A stretch of 64,000 nt of DNA, from the NCBI GenBank assembly GCA_963682085.1, contig OY821614.1:1178001-1242000 (forward strand), in the 5' to 3' direction. This DNA comes from Thiodubiliella sp900128405. Lineage in GTDB: Bacteria > Pseudomonadota > Gammaproteobacteria > PS1 > Pseudothioglobaceae. Shown here one piece after another: positions 54,302 through 63,846 of this stretch (within the stretch, counting starts at the first letter, position 1; every line of letters begins with the position of its first letter). A program made the position numbers and the translations under genes. Below the pieces are notes generated by a model. That model saw only the letters and a list, made by a program, of their open reading frames with translations, had not been told where the DNA came from and made no database searches.

Positions 54302-56026
54302 TTACTTTGGTAATTTATCTAAAAATACTTCCTGATATTTTTTACCCCAATCCTGAAAGCGAATGGTTTGCTCGCCATCAGGCAACACGACACTCATTTT
54401 TTCAAAATCAAGCGTATAAAGACTTAAATCAGGGTTAACCAGCACAGCATTCGGGTCATTATGTTGCGTGGGCATATATTGACTAACAACTCTTAATCGA
54501 TTGGGATCTTGTGCGTCAAGCAAAGATTTTCCGTTAATATTTGTATGTGGTTGCATGCCAATAATCGCCAAAATACTTGGCACAATATCTGCTTGCGAGA
54601 TTGGCAAATCTTGGTTACTTAGTAACTGTGCATAATTAGCACTTGGCGGAGAAATGAGCAATGGATTGTGAATAGTATTTAGATGCGGATTGTAATTAAA
54701 TTTGCCCGACTTACCACCCAAACCTTGCCCATGGTCGGAAGAATAAAATACCCAACTATCAGGGTATTGTTGACGCATTTTGTTAATGATTGTCGCTAAA
54801 TAATCATCGGTTTTAATCACGGTATTGTCATACGCATTAATAGAATTTGGCTCACTTTCAGGTAAAAATTTCTTGTGCTTTTGAGTAGAATGTTCCCCAT
54901 ACGGATAATGAGAACCGTCCATTTGCAATACTAAAAAAAATGGATTTTTTTTCTGAGTAATCCTGTCAATATACGGCAAAGCAATCTCATTTAACACCCG
55001 CATATCATCTGCACCCTTATGCACAGAAGTATTTTTATTCATACTCACACCATGCCAAAAATAATCCACATCTTTATCAACAAATAAATCTTTAATATGC
55101 CCCCAACGGGTATCTTGTGCACTAATAAATGCAGTTGTATAGCCACGAGCCTTGGCATAGTTAAATACCGTTGGAGTTTGATAAAATTTACCTGTTGGGT
55201 CAATACCCTCCATCCCCACTAGCATATACGGCACGCTCAAGCGTGTGTGAGTGCCGATACTAAGTGCATTATTGTATTTAATCAGTTGCTTGTCCGCTTC
55301 AAGTTGCTTAAGTTTAGGTGTGGTATCTCGTTCATAACCATAAATACCCATTTGTGAGAGCGTTAAAGATTCACCGACGATATAGACAATATTTGGCAAG
55401 TTATCAGTCGGCAACTGGCTCGGTATTACAGGCGGTTTGTCGTGCTTAAATTCTAACACTTGAGTGCGTGAAATTTGTAACAAAGTTGAATAATACGCCA
55501 ATACTGAGTTCTGAAAATTACTCACTCCATACCAAATAAATGTGGTAATTAAATACAACAATACAAAGCCAATGACATTTAAGCTATAACGCCATTTCAC
55601 TATTCTAATTGGTGCAATCAGCAAACTTAATAAACCGTAAACCGACAATAAAATAACACCAGATTTTAAGTAATTAAACTGCGCTAACCATAAATCCAAT
55701 ACTATTATTGGATCTTGCGAAAATTCATGAAAACCAAAACTTGAAACAAAGCTACGATACACTTCATAATGCGATGACTGCACCAACATTGGCACAACAA
55801 TTAGCATAAAAATAATGTTTTTTCCAGCTTTAGAACGGGTAATAATCGGATTAAGAATAAACAACAAAGACAACATCGCCAACGAAGTCAAGCCAAAATT
55901 AACCACAACCCGTTTACTGTCCCAATGTTCCAACAACCACGCAAAATCACGCACCACAAAAATATCCAGCAAGCTCAAACCCAGCCAAGCCCAAAGCAGT
56001 GATTTTATTGTAGTGCTTCTAGCCAT
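54302..56026 (-). CDS. Membrane sulfatase / phosphoethanolamine transferase-like protein
   Basis: A 574-residue protein with about five N-terminal membrane helices (to residue 170) and a periplasmic alkaline-phosphatase-fold domain. The VGESLTLSQMGIYGYERDTT segment holds the metal-bound nucleophile, NNALSIGTHTRLSVPYML follows, and YSSDHGQGLGG is the second metal site, as in EptA/OpgE/LtaS-type transferases. It probably modifies lipid A or glucans with phosphoethanolamine or a related group; the substrate is not decidable from sequence. Its start overlaps surE by 22 bp. Confidence 0.82.
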   Translation of the reverse strand: MARSTTIKSLLWAWLGLSLLDIFVVRDFAWLLEHWDSKRVVVNFGLTSLAMLSLLFILNPIITRSKAGKNIIFMLIVVPMLVQSSHYEVYRSFVSSFGFHEFSQDPIIVLDLWLAQFNYLKSGVILLSVYGLLSLLIAPIRIVKWRYSLNVIGFVLLYLITTFIWYGVSNFQNSVLAYYSTLLQISRTQVLEFKHDKPPVIPSQLPTDNLPNIVYIVGESLTLSQMGIYGYERDTTPKLKQLEADKQLIKYNNALSIGTHTRLSVPYMLVGMEGIDPTGKFYQTPTVFNYAKARGYTTAFISAQDTRWGHIKDLFVDKDVDYFWHGVSMNKNTSVHKGADDMRVLNEIALPYIDRITQKKNPFFLVLQMDGSHYPYGEHSTQKHKKFLPESEPNSINAYDNTVIKTDDYLATIINKMRQQYPDSWVFYSSDHGQGLGGKSGKFNYNPHLNTIHNPLLISPPSANYAQLLSNQDLPISQADIVPSILAIIGMQPHTNINGKSLLDAQDPNRLRVVSQYMPTQHNDPNAVLVNPDLSLYTLDFEKMSVVLPDGEQTIRFQDWGKKYQEVFLDKLPK

Positions 56027-56748
56027 GTGGAAATCGTTTCCATTTCATTATATTTAGTCAAATCAATTTGCAAAGGTGTTACCGAAACAAAGCGATTGGC
56101 AATCGCATGAAAATCCGTACCAATGCCATTGTCAGCCTCTTTGCCATTTTCGCCAATCCAAAACTTAGACGGATTGTCCTTATCAGGCACGCTATTTTCT
56201 GATTTGTGCCGTTTGCCAAGTCGTGTGGTTTGAAAGCCTTGGATTTCATCAATTGCTACATCAGGCACATTGACATTCAGCACTGTGTCATGCGATACCT
56301 GTGCGTGAGAAATTTGATTAACTATTTTCCTGACAACAATACCCGCCGTATCAAAATGCTCACCCTCCCAACTGGCAAGCGAAATCGCCAAAGAAGGCAA
56401 ACCTAAAAAACGCCCCTCAATTGCCCCTGCAACCGTGCCAGAATAAATCACATCATCACCTAAATTTGCACCAAAATTAATGCCTGTAACCAGCAAATCA
56501 AACGATTCATCTAAAAACCCACTGAGTGCCAAATGCACACAATCACTTGGCGTAGCATCAACGCTGTAAATATTTTTTTCAATCTCAATGGGTTGCAACG
56601 CTCTATTTAGTGTCAAGGAACTACTAGAAGCCGATTTATTCTCATTCGGTGCTACCACTACCACCGTATGGTCTTTTGATAAATATTGTCTCAGTATTTT
56701 AATGCCTTGTGCATCAAAACCATCGTCATTACTAACAAGAATTTTCAC
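56005..56748 (-). CDS. surE: 5'/3'-nucleotidase SurE
   Basis: A metal-dependent nucleotidase active on nucleoside 5'- and 3'-monophosphates. The 247-residue protein has SNDDGFDAQGI (metal Asp pair), APNENKSASSSSLTL, SGTVAGAIEG and VLNVNVPD. It overlaps clpA by 4 bp at its start. In many gammaproteobacteria surE precedes pcm and nlpD; here it follows clpA instead. Confidence 0.95.
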   Translation of the reverse strand: MKILVSNDDGFDAQGIKILRQYLSKDHTVVVVAPNENKSASSSSLTLNRALQPIEIEKNIYSVDATPSDCVHLALSGFLDESFDLLVTGINFGANLGDDVIYSGTVAGAIEGRFLGLPSLAISLASWEGEHFDTAGIVVRKIVNQISHAQVSHDTVLNVNVPDVAIDEIQGFQTTRLGKRHKSENSVPDKDNPSKFWIGENGKEADNGIGTDFHAIANRFVSVTPLQIDLTKYNEMETISTWLEALQ

Positions 56749-58964
56749 TTTATATCAAGTGTAATTTGGTCTTTTTTAACACCCACTTTAACCGTGCCAC
56801 CATTTACCAATTTACCAAACAACAACTCATCAGCCAAGGGTTTGCGAATTTCTTTTTCTATCAAACGCGACATAGGTCTAGCACCCATTTTAGCGTCATA
56901 ACCATTGATAGAAAACCATTTTCTTGCTGTCTCAGATACAATTAAAGCCACATTTTTATCTTCTAAAGTGGCTTCCAATTCAAATAGGAATTTATTCACC
57001 ACAAAAACAATGGTTTCTTCATTAAGCGCATTAAAATAAATCACTTCAGACAAGCGATTTCTAAACTCTGGCGTAAACGATTTCCTTAATTCACCCTCGT
57101 AATCCAACGAATGATTTTGCTCATTAAAACCAATCGATGCCCGCCCAACCATTTGTGCACCTGCATTAGAGGTCATTACCAAAATCACATTCCTAAAATC
57201 AACTTCCCTGCCATTAGCATCAGTAAGTTTGCCGTTATCCATCACTTGCAATAACAAATTAAAAATATCAGAATGTGCCTTCTCAACTTCATCCAACAAT
57301 AAAACAGCGTATGGATGCGTATTAACTGCCTCAGTCAACAACCCGCCTTCATCATATCCCACATAGCCCGGTGGCGACCCAATCAACTTAGATATTGAAT
57401 GCCCTTCCTTATATTCACTCATATCAAAACGCAATAATTCAACCCCCATAATACGAGCAAGTTGCTTGCAAATCTCAGTTTTTCCCACGCCTGTTGGTCC
57501 TGCAAATAAAAACGACCCCATTGGCTTGTCTTTATATGCCAAACCAGAGCGAGCCAATTTAATGGCAGTAGATAAACTCTCCACTGCCTTATCTTGCCCA
57601 AATACACTAAGTTTAAGGTCTGTCGCTAAATTTTTAAGTAACGACTTATCATCATTTGTTACCTGTCGTGATGGAATGCGTGCCAACTTAGCAACAATAT
57701 CTTCAATATCACCCACACCAATATTAATTTTGCGCTTAGATTTCGGTTGAATTTGTTGCAATGCCCCCACCTCATCAATCACATCAATCGCCTTATCTGG
57801 CAAACAACGGTCGTTTATATAACGATGCGAAAGTTCCGCCGCACAAACCAACGCTGCTTTTGAATATTTAACCTTGTGATGGTCTTGATAATACCCCTTT
57901 AACCCATGCAAAATTTTAATGGTATCGCTCACTGATGGCTCATCAATATCAATTTTTTGAAAGCGTCTTGAAAGCGCATGGTCTTTTTCAAAGATTTTCC
58001 GATATTCTTCATAGGTGGTAGAACCCATACATTTTAACGAACCATCTGCCAATGCCGGCTTGAGTAAATTCGATGCATCTAATGCACTACCAGAGACACT
58101 GCCCGCACCAATCATAGTGTGAATTTCGTCAACAAATAAAATGGCGTGTGGGATTTTCTCCAAATCACTCAGCACCGCCTTTAAACGCTTTTCAAAATCA
58201 CCCCGATATTTTGTACCTGCAATTAACACCCCAATATCCAGCGAATAAATACTGGCTTCCTTCAAAACCTCAGGCACTTTACCATCTACAATTTGCTTGG
58301 CAATCCCTTGTGCAATCGCCGTTTTCCCAACACCCGCTTGACCCACGAACAAAGGGTTATTTTTACGCCGCCTAGATAAAATCTGAATGGTTCTCAAAAC
58401 CTCTTCCTCTCTACCCAAAAGCGGGTCAATCCCCCCTGTTTTTGCCTTCTCGCACAAATTAACTGTATAACTTTCTAATGCACTTTTTTTACCCTTCTTT
58501 GGACGAGATTTTATCTTTGGCGATTCTTCCTCTAATTCTGGCATTTGTGTTGAAATCGCCTCCATCACCTCAAGACGAGAAATATTATTCAGTTTTAACA
58601 AATAAACTGCATGCGATTCCTTCTCAGCAAAAATACTCACCAATACATTCATCGCATACACCGTATTTTTTTGTGCCGCCTGTGCCTGATAAACACTGCG
58701 TTGCAACACCCGTTGAAACCCAACTGTCGGCACAATATCAACCTCTGAATCCTGTGGAATAAGCGGCGTATGTGAATCAATATAATCTTCCAACTCCGCC
58801 TGTATTTCCTCAACATTCGCTCGCTTACTTCGCAAGAAACTCACCACTTCGCTAATACTAAGCAATGCAATCAACAAATGCTCAACCGTCACAAATTCCA
58901 AACGCTCATTACGCGCTTGCGTCATAATGCTATTAATTTCTTGTTGTAAGTTCACTTCAATCAT
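56745..58964 (-). CDS. clpA: ATP-dependent Clp protease ATP-binding subunit ClpA
   Basis: ClpA unfolds substrates and feeds them to ClpP. The 739-residue protein has the N domain (VEHLLIALL), AAA+ module 1 with Walker A GQAGVGKTAIAQG and Walker B ILFVDEIHT, and module 2 with GPTGVGKTEICKQ and VLLLDEVEKAH. The ClpP-binding IGF-type loop lies in ASIGFNEQ. The frame is open to 59042, but that extension lies in an inverted-repeat element; the Met at 58964 (MIEVNLQQEIN) fits the family. The adaptor gene clpS, usually just upstream, is absent. Confidence 0.95.
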   Translation of the reverse strand: MIEVNLQQEINSIMTQARNERLEFVTVEHLLIALLSISEVVSFLRSKRANVEEIQAELEDYIDSHTPLIPQDSEVDIVPTVGFQRVLQRSVYQAQAAQKNTVYAMNVLVSIFAEKESHAVYLLKLNNISRLEVMEAISTQMPELEEESPKIKSRPKKGKKSALESYTVNLCEKAKTGGIDPLLGREEEVLRTIQILSRRRKNNPLFVGQAGVGKTAIAQGIAKQIVDGKVPEVLKEASIYSLDIGVLIAGTKYRGDFEKRLKAVLSDLEKIPHAILFVDEIHTMIGAGSVSGSALDASNLLKPALADGSLKCMGSTTYEEYRKIFEKDHALSRRFQKIDIDEPSVSDTIKILHGLKGYYQDHHKVKYSKAALVCAAELSHRYINDRCLPDKAIDVIDEVGALQQIQPKSKRKINIGVGDIEDIVAKLARIPSRQVTNDDKSLLKNLATDLKLSVFGQDKAVESLSTAIKLARSGLAYKDKPMGSFLFAGPTGVGKTEICKQLARIMGVELLRFDMSEYKEGHSISKLIGSPPGYVGYDEGGLLTEAVNTHPYAVLLLDEVEKAHSDIFNLLLQVMDNGKLTDANGREVDFRNVILVMTSNAGAQMVGRASIGFNEQNHSLDYEGELRKSFTPEFRNRLSEVIYFNALNEETIVFVVNKFLFELEATLEDKNVALIVSETARKWFSINGYDAKMGARPMSRLIEKEIRKPLADELLFGKLVNGGTVKVGVKKDQITLDIK

Positions 58965-58970
58965 CGCATT

Positions 58971-58976
58971 ATTATA
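58971..58976 (-). promoter_or_regulatory. -10 box directly before clpA
   Basis: The minus strand reads TATAAT ending 7 bases before the ATG at 58964, so a transcript from it would be almost leaderless. It is adjacent to GGTCTCG, which resembles a terminus of the MITE-like family. Confidence 0.4.
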
Positions 58977-59014
58977 CGAGACCTTTTGCAATGCTGAACA
59001 CAATTTACACTTAT

Positions 59015-59197
59015 AAGCTCTTTGCATAAATATGATTAGCAAAATTCAATTTCCACCCTAGAGGATTGTCGTGTAACTGACTCAATTAGTAATTTCTTTA
59101 AACCTTGTCTTAGTAGGGCTAAGACTGGGTTTAAAAAATTTCCAAGTGGGTGAAATGGGGATTTTTGATGATTGCCCCTACTTTATGTAAAGGTCTC
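59015..59197. mobile_element. MITE-like inverted-repeat element, copy 4 (about 183 bp)
   Basis: Left end AAGCTCTTTGCATAAATATG, right end TTATGTAAAGGTCTC. The centre holds the palindrome TGTCTTAG-TAGGG-CTAAGACT flanked by AAACC and GGTTT. A second, degenerate terminus (GAGACCTTTTGCA) lies outside it at 58978-58990. It separates clpA from the SNF2 gene; the remaining intergenic bases hold nothing else. Confidence 0.75.
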
Positions 59198-59214
59198 TTA
59201 AAATTATTAATTAA

Positions 59215-62200
59215 TTATTTTAATAATTTCAGTAATTCTTTGCCTGAAATCTTTTCGGTTTTTCCGCCTTTATAGATACCTTGTTGTAATTGCAATTTCT
59301 TTTGTTGCAGTTCTAAAATCTTTTCTTCAATGCTATTTTCAATGATGAGTTTATAGACAAATACTGCTTTGGTTTGTCCGATGCGATGTGCTCTGTCTGT
59401 TGCTTGATTTTCGACGGCTGGATTCCACCAAGGGTCATAATGAATAACTGTGTCTGCTTCTGTGAGATTGAGTCCAACACCACCGGCTTTAAGGCTGATT
59501 AAAAATACATCTGCTTGACCAGAGGTAAATTTTTCTATCACTTCTTCACGCTTTTTAGTGGTACCGGTTAATTTGGTGTAGCTAATATCTTTCTTTTCTA
59601 ATTCATTTTGCAAAATGCTTAGCATTGAGGTAAATTGAGAAAAAACCAATATTTTTCTATTTTCAGATAACAACTCTTCTAGCAAATCCAAAAACAATTG
59701 CAATTTGGCAGATTCTTCTACTTTTTTTGCCACTTCTATTTTAACCAATTGCGGATCGCAACAGACTTGCCTAAGTTTCAACAAGGCATCAAGTAACATA
59801 ATGTGTGATTTTGCCAACCCTTTTTGTACAATTGCTTCTCGCACTTTTTTCTCCATAGTAATGCGAATGCTTTCATATAAAGCGGCTTGCTCTTCATTAA
59901 ATTGAGTGTATTTAATAATTTCAGATTTTTCTGGCAATTCGGGCAAAACCTCAGCTTTGGTGCGTCTTAGCATAAATGGACGCACGCGTTGATTGAGCAT
60001 TTTCTGCTTGTCTTGGTCTAAGTGTTTTTCAATTGGTGTTTGGTATTTTTTTCTAAAAACAGTTTGATTGTGTAAAAATCCAGGCATTAAAAAAGAGAAA
60101 ATTGACCACAATTCACCCAAATGATTTTCAATTGGCGTGCCGCTTAATGCCAAGCGGTAATCACTTTTAAGGGATTTGATGGTGGTAAACATTTTAGTTC
60201 TTGGATTTTTAATTTTTTGTGCTTCATCCAAAATTATGTAACTAAAATGATATTCAATAAATCTATCAATATCACGATAAATGAGTGCGTAAGAAGTCAG
60301 TAAAATATCGGCTTTTTCTATTTGTTCAAACGCTTTAAAGCGTTCTGCTCCGCCATACAATGAGAGTATTTTTAAATTTGGTGTAAATCTTTTTACCTCG
60401 TTTTTCCAATTGGCAATCAATGAAGTTGGCACAATAATCAACACTGGTTTTTTTATTTTTCCTTGCGTCTTTAAACAAGATAAATGGGTTAATGTTTGTA
60501 AAGTTTTACCCAATCCCATATCATCTGCCAAAATGCCAGAAAATTTAAACTCAAATAAAAAGTTTAGCCAACTGAGTCCTGTTTTTTGATAATCTCTGAG
60601 TGTGGCATGTAGATTTTTAGGTGCTTCTACACGGGTAATTTGGTCAAAATTGCGTAACTTTTCTGCAAGTTTTAGAACCTCTTTTGAGCCACGCCAAAGA
60701 ATATTTTCATCAATATTTCCTAGCGTATGTGCCTCGTATGCACCAATTTTAATACCTTGAGATTGTCCATCATAAAGTTGTAGTATCACATCCAAAATTG
60801 GTTTAATTTGCTCCGTTTTAATGCGTATAAAATAATTAGAACGCACCTCTAAATTGACATATTCTCTAACTTCATTCTGGTCAAATTCTGTTACAAACGA
60901 ACTAAGCAAAGGTGCTAACGGCAGTTTTACCCCATCAAATTCTAAATTAAATGACAAAGAAAACCAGTCATTTTTCACATCACTTTCTACCGCAACTTGG
61001 GCATTATTAGTAAAATCTAGCGTCCAACTTGGGTCAATTTCAATCACAAAACCTTGTTGTTCTAATGAGCCCAAACTTTGTTTAAACTGATACCAAAATT
61101 CTAAATATTGTTGCCTGTCTTCATTTTCATAATAAAAATATAACTGCTGTTTCAGAAAATCACTCACAAAGCCCAACGCCTCAAACTGCTGTTTAATCTG
61201 GTTTTCAAACGCCAAATCACGCTGAATTTGATACTGTGTATCTCCCTTTAAAATAACGCTTACTTGCTCTTGTGGAGCATAATTTAACACCACTTCGTTA
61301 TAGATAAAATCCAGAGTTATGGTGGGCTGATTTTGATTGCTTAACTTGATTTTTGGCGTGGCAATCACATTGATTTCTTTACGCTCAAAACCCTCTGGAA
61401 TAATAATGTTAATATCAATCAAATCCCGCTTAAACAATTGATACATTGGGAATATTTGCGATTTCAAAACCGCAGGTGCATTGAGTATTTTTTCCAAAGT
61501 GTCGTAATCAATACCTTGCAAAATAGTAGCTTGATTATGATCAATAACAACAACAGGGTCAGAAGCAACAATGTGGGCATTTTCCGCCAAATTAGTGGTT
61601 ATTTGATAATGGTTTCCTACCTTTTTCCAACTTAATTCTAAAGCAACTTGGCTTTTATTTAATTGCAATGGCTGCTCGTTGTCTTGATAAAAACAACGAT
61701 TGGTTTTTATCATTTCAAGCAAAACACGATAACCCAATTTACCAAAAAGCGTTTTTCTATAATAAGAATATTGCGGAAAAATACCCCGACACATCGCAAT
61801 AATATCTTGGTCTTCTTTGGTAATTATGTGCTGGTGAGTGCCTGAATATAACAGTTTATCTGCATCAATCTTATAAAAACGCATCTTGTTATTTTTAAGT
61901 TGCTTAACCCTGATAAACTCAACATCTCTACCATGGTAATTGTCGTCAACAAACAAACGATAAATCATATATTCTTCGCTTGCTTGAAGTTGATTGTTTT
62001 GCACACCTAACTTTTGAAAATCATCCGCCCACATTTCAAATTTTGATTGCAAATTTTCATCTTTCGAAGTCGTGTCTGGTTTTTTCGTATTAGCAAAAGC
62101 AATGACCGCCGCCACAACATGCTTGCAATTATAGCCAACAGGGCAATCACATTTTCCAGCAATAATAGTGTATTGATTATGATGAATAGTGGTAGTTTGC

Positions 62201-62364
62201 GTGTATAAACTATTGCCATACACTTGAGAATTTAGGACGATAGAGCCAGAATCTTTACGCTTAATTTCTAAACTTTCAAGTGCATCATGGCGATAGCATT
62301 GAAATCCCCTATCAAAAGCGCCATTATCACCAATAGCCTGTTTAATTTGCTCTAAATTTAACAT
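59215..62364 (-). CDS. SNF2-family helicase with SWIM zinc finger
   Basis: A 1049-residue DNA translocase. The SWIM zinc motif GKCDCPVGYNCKHVVAAV lies near residue 93. A long middle domain of unknown fold follows. The SNF2 motor (from about residue 580) has Walker A ADDMGLGKTLQT, IIVPTSLIANW, the DEAQ box ILDEAQKIKN, LSGTPIENHLGELWS and motif VI ATDRAHRIGQTKAVFVYKLI. This resembles the HepA/RapA-related SWIM-SNF2 proteins, thought to act on DNA-bound complexes. Partners are unknown. Its start overlaps the end of rlmD by 7 bp. Confidence 0.92.
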   Translation of the reverse strand: MLNLEQIKQAIGDNGAFDRGFQCYRHDALESLEIKRKDSGSIVLNSQVYGNSLYTQTTTIHHNQYTIIAGKCDCPVGYNCKHVVAAVIAFANTKKPDTTSKDENLQSKFEMWADDFQKLGVQNNQLQASEEYMIYRLFVDDNYHGRDVEFIRVKQLKNNKMRFYKIDADKLLYSGTHQHIITKEDQDIIAMCRGIFPQYSYYRKTLFGKLGYRVLLEMIKTNRCFYQDNEQPLQLNKSQVALELSWKKVGNHYQITTNLAENAHIVASDPVVVIDHNQATILQGIDYDTLEKILNAPAVLKSQIFPMYQLFKRDLIDINIIIPEGFERKEINVIATPKIKLSNQNQPTITLDFIYNEVVLNYAPQEQVSVILKGDTQYQIQRDLAFENQIKQQFEALGFVSDFLKQQLYFYYENEDRQQYLEFWYQFKQSLGSLEQQGFVIEIDPSWTLDFTNNAQVAVESDVKNDWFSLSFNLEFDGVKLPLAPLLSSFVTEFDQNEVREYVNLEVRSNYFIRIKTEQIKPILDVILQLYDGQSQGIKIGAYEAHTLGNIDENILWRGSKEVLKLAEKLRNFDQITRVEAPKNLHATLRDYQKTGLSWLNFLFEFKFSGILADDMGLGKTLQTLTHLSCLKTQGKIKKPVLIIVPTSLIANWKNEVKRFTPNLKILSLYGGAERFKAFEQIEKADILLTSYALIYRDIDRFIEYHFSYIILDEAQKIKNPRTKMFTTIKSLKSDYRLALSGTPIENHLGELWSIFSFLMPGFLHNQTVFRKKYQTPIEKHLDQDKQKMLNQRVRPFMLRRTKAEVLPELPEKSEIIKYTQFNEEQAALYESIRITMEKKVREAIVQKGLAKSHIMLLDALLKLRQVCCDPQLVKIEVAKKVEESAKLQLFLDLLEELLSENRKILVFSQFTSMLSILQNELEKKDISYTKLTGTTKKREEVIEKFTSGQADVFLISLKAGGVGLNLTEADTVIHYDPWWNPAVENQATDRAHRIGQTKAVFVYKLIIENSIEEKILELQQKKLQLQQGIYKGGKTEKISGKELLKLLK

Positions 62365-63677
62365 TTAATAAATAACGCAATAGATTCAATATGTGCAGTT
62401 TGCGGAAACATATCCATCACTCCTGCAGTTTCTAATTTATACCCAATTTCAATTAATTTTTCAGTATCCCTCGCCAATGTAGCAGGATTACACGACACAT
62501 AAACCAAGCGTTCAACGCCTAATTTTGGTAATAATTCAATGATTTCAATAGCACCCGAACGGGCTGGATCAATCAACGCTTTGTTATAAGTTTTACCTCG
62601 AAACCACTCAAAACCTGCCACCTCTTTAAACAAATCTGCCTTATAAAAATCCACATTTTGAATGCCATTTTGCACCGCATTTGCCTTAGCACGCTCAATC
62701 AGCCCCGAATCCCCCTCAACACCCACTACATACTGCACATATCTAGCAATCGGCAGCGTAAAATTACCCAAACCGCAAAACAAATCAATCACTTTATCGC
62801 TCTTATCAAGTGCCAGCAAGTCAAGCGCCAATGACACCATTTTTTGATTCAATTTAAAATTCACCTGTGTAAAATCAGTCGGTAAAAATGCCATTTCAAT
62901 ATTATGATTAGGATGAGAATAAGTTAAAACAACCGACTCTCCCAACGGCTTAACCGTCTCTTCCCCACCACTCTGAGTATAAAACGAAACCCCCAACTTA
63001 TTAGCACAATCTAACAATATCTGCTCATCCTCCGCACTAAACGGCTCAAGATGTCGCAAAATTAACACGGTATTATTCTCAGCAATTGCCACCTCAATTT
63101 GCGGCACTTGCGATTTAATAGAAAGCCGCTCAATACACTCACCCAAATCCCTCAAATGCTCACCAATGGAAGCATGCAACACCTCACACCTATCCATATT
63201 AGCAATCCAACCCGATTTTTTCTCCCTAAAGCCAACCAAAACCTTGTCCTTTTTCGCCACCCAACGCACCCCCAATCGTGCCTTACGCCGATAACCCCAC
63301 GCCTGCACCTGCAAAGGCTCAAGCCAATTTTTCGGCTCAATTTTAGCCTGCTGTTTAAACGCATCTTTCAGCCACTCCCCCTTAGCCTCAATCTGATCCT
63401 CACTAGACAAATGCTGAAACGAACACCCACCACAAACACCAAACACCTCACATTTAGGCACAATTCGATTTGCCGCAGGTTTTAACACCTCCACCACAGC
63501 CGCCTCTTCAAATTTAGCACGAGAAAAAACACGCTCAGCCACCACTTTTTCACCCGGCAACGCCCCACTCACAAAAATCACTTTTTCATCTAAATGTGCA
63601 ATGCCCCGCCCTTCATGTGAAAGCGATTCAATTTCTAATTCATAAATTTTTGGTTTTGGCTTTCTTCTTCTGCCCAT
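62358..63677 (-). CDS. rlmD: 23S rRNA (uracil1939-C5)-methyltransferase RlmD
   Basis: RlmD (RumA) methylates U1939 of 23S rRNA. From the Met at 63677 (MGRRRKPKPK) it has 439 residues; an upstream TTG at 63692 is less likely. The TRAM domain contains YELEIESLSHEGRGIAHLD. The [4Fe-4S] ligands are in PKCEVFGVCGGCSFQHL plus a later Cys, the SAM motif is DLFCGLGNFTLP, and the catalytic Cys is in VYVSCNPATLARD. Confidence 0.95.
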   Translation of the reverse strand: MGRRRKPKPKIYELEIESLSHEGRGIAHLDEKVIFVSGALPGEKVVAERVFSRAKFEEAAVVEVLKPAANRIVPKCEVFGVCGGCSFQHLSSEDQIEAKGEWLKDAFKQQAKIEPKNWLEPLQVQAWGYRRKARLGVRWVAKKDKVLVGFREKKSGWIANMDRCEVLHASIGEHLRDLGECIERLSIKSQVPQIEVAIAENNTVLILRHLEPFSAEDEQILLDCANKLGVSFYTQSGGEETVKPLGESVVLTYSHPNHNIEMAFLPTDFTQVNFKLNQKMVSLALDLLALDKSDKVIDLFCGLGNFTLPIARYVQYVVGVEGDSGLIERAKANAVQNGIQNVDFYKADLFKEVAGFEWFRGKTYNKALIDPARSGAIEIIELLPKLGVERLVYVSCNPATLARDTEKLIEIGYKLETAGVMDMFPQTAHIESIALFIKC

Positions 63678-63846
63678 TTTATAAACCCCCAAGAATAATT
63701 AAGTTCCACACTAGAAATATTGCCTCAAATAAGTGTTTGAAATCGCTTGCATAATAGGCTATCCATTTTACTCAAAATGTCTTATTTTATCCTAAAAAAT
63801 ACACCACTTCCCATCGCCTAAATTACCAAGCCCTTAAAGGCTTTTT

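Noticed and set aside
58965..59042. Upstream extension of clpA by 26 codons
   Set aside because: It begins inside another copy of the inverted-repeat element; MIEVNLQQ at 58964 is the family start.
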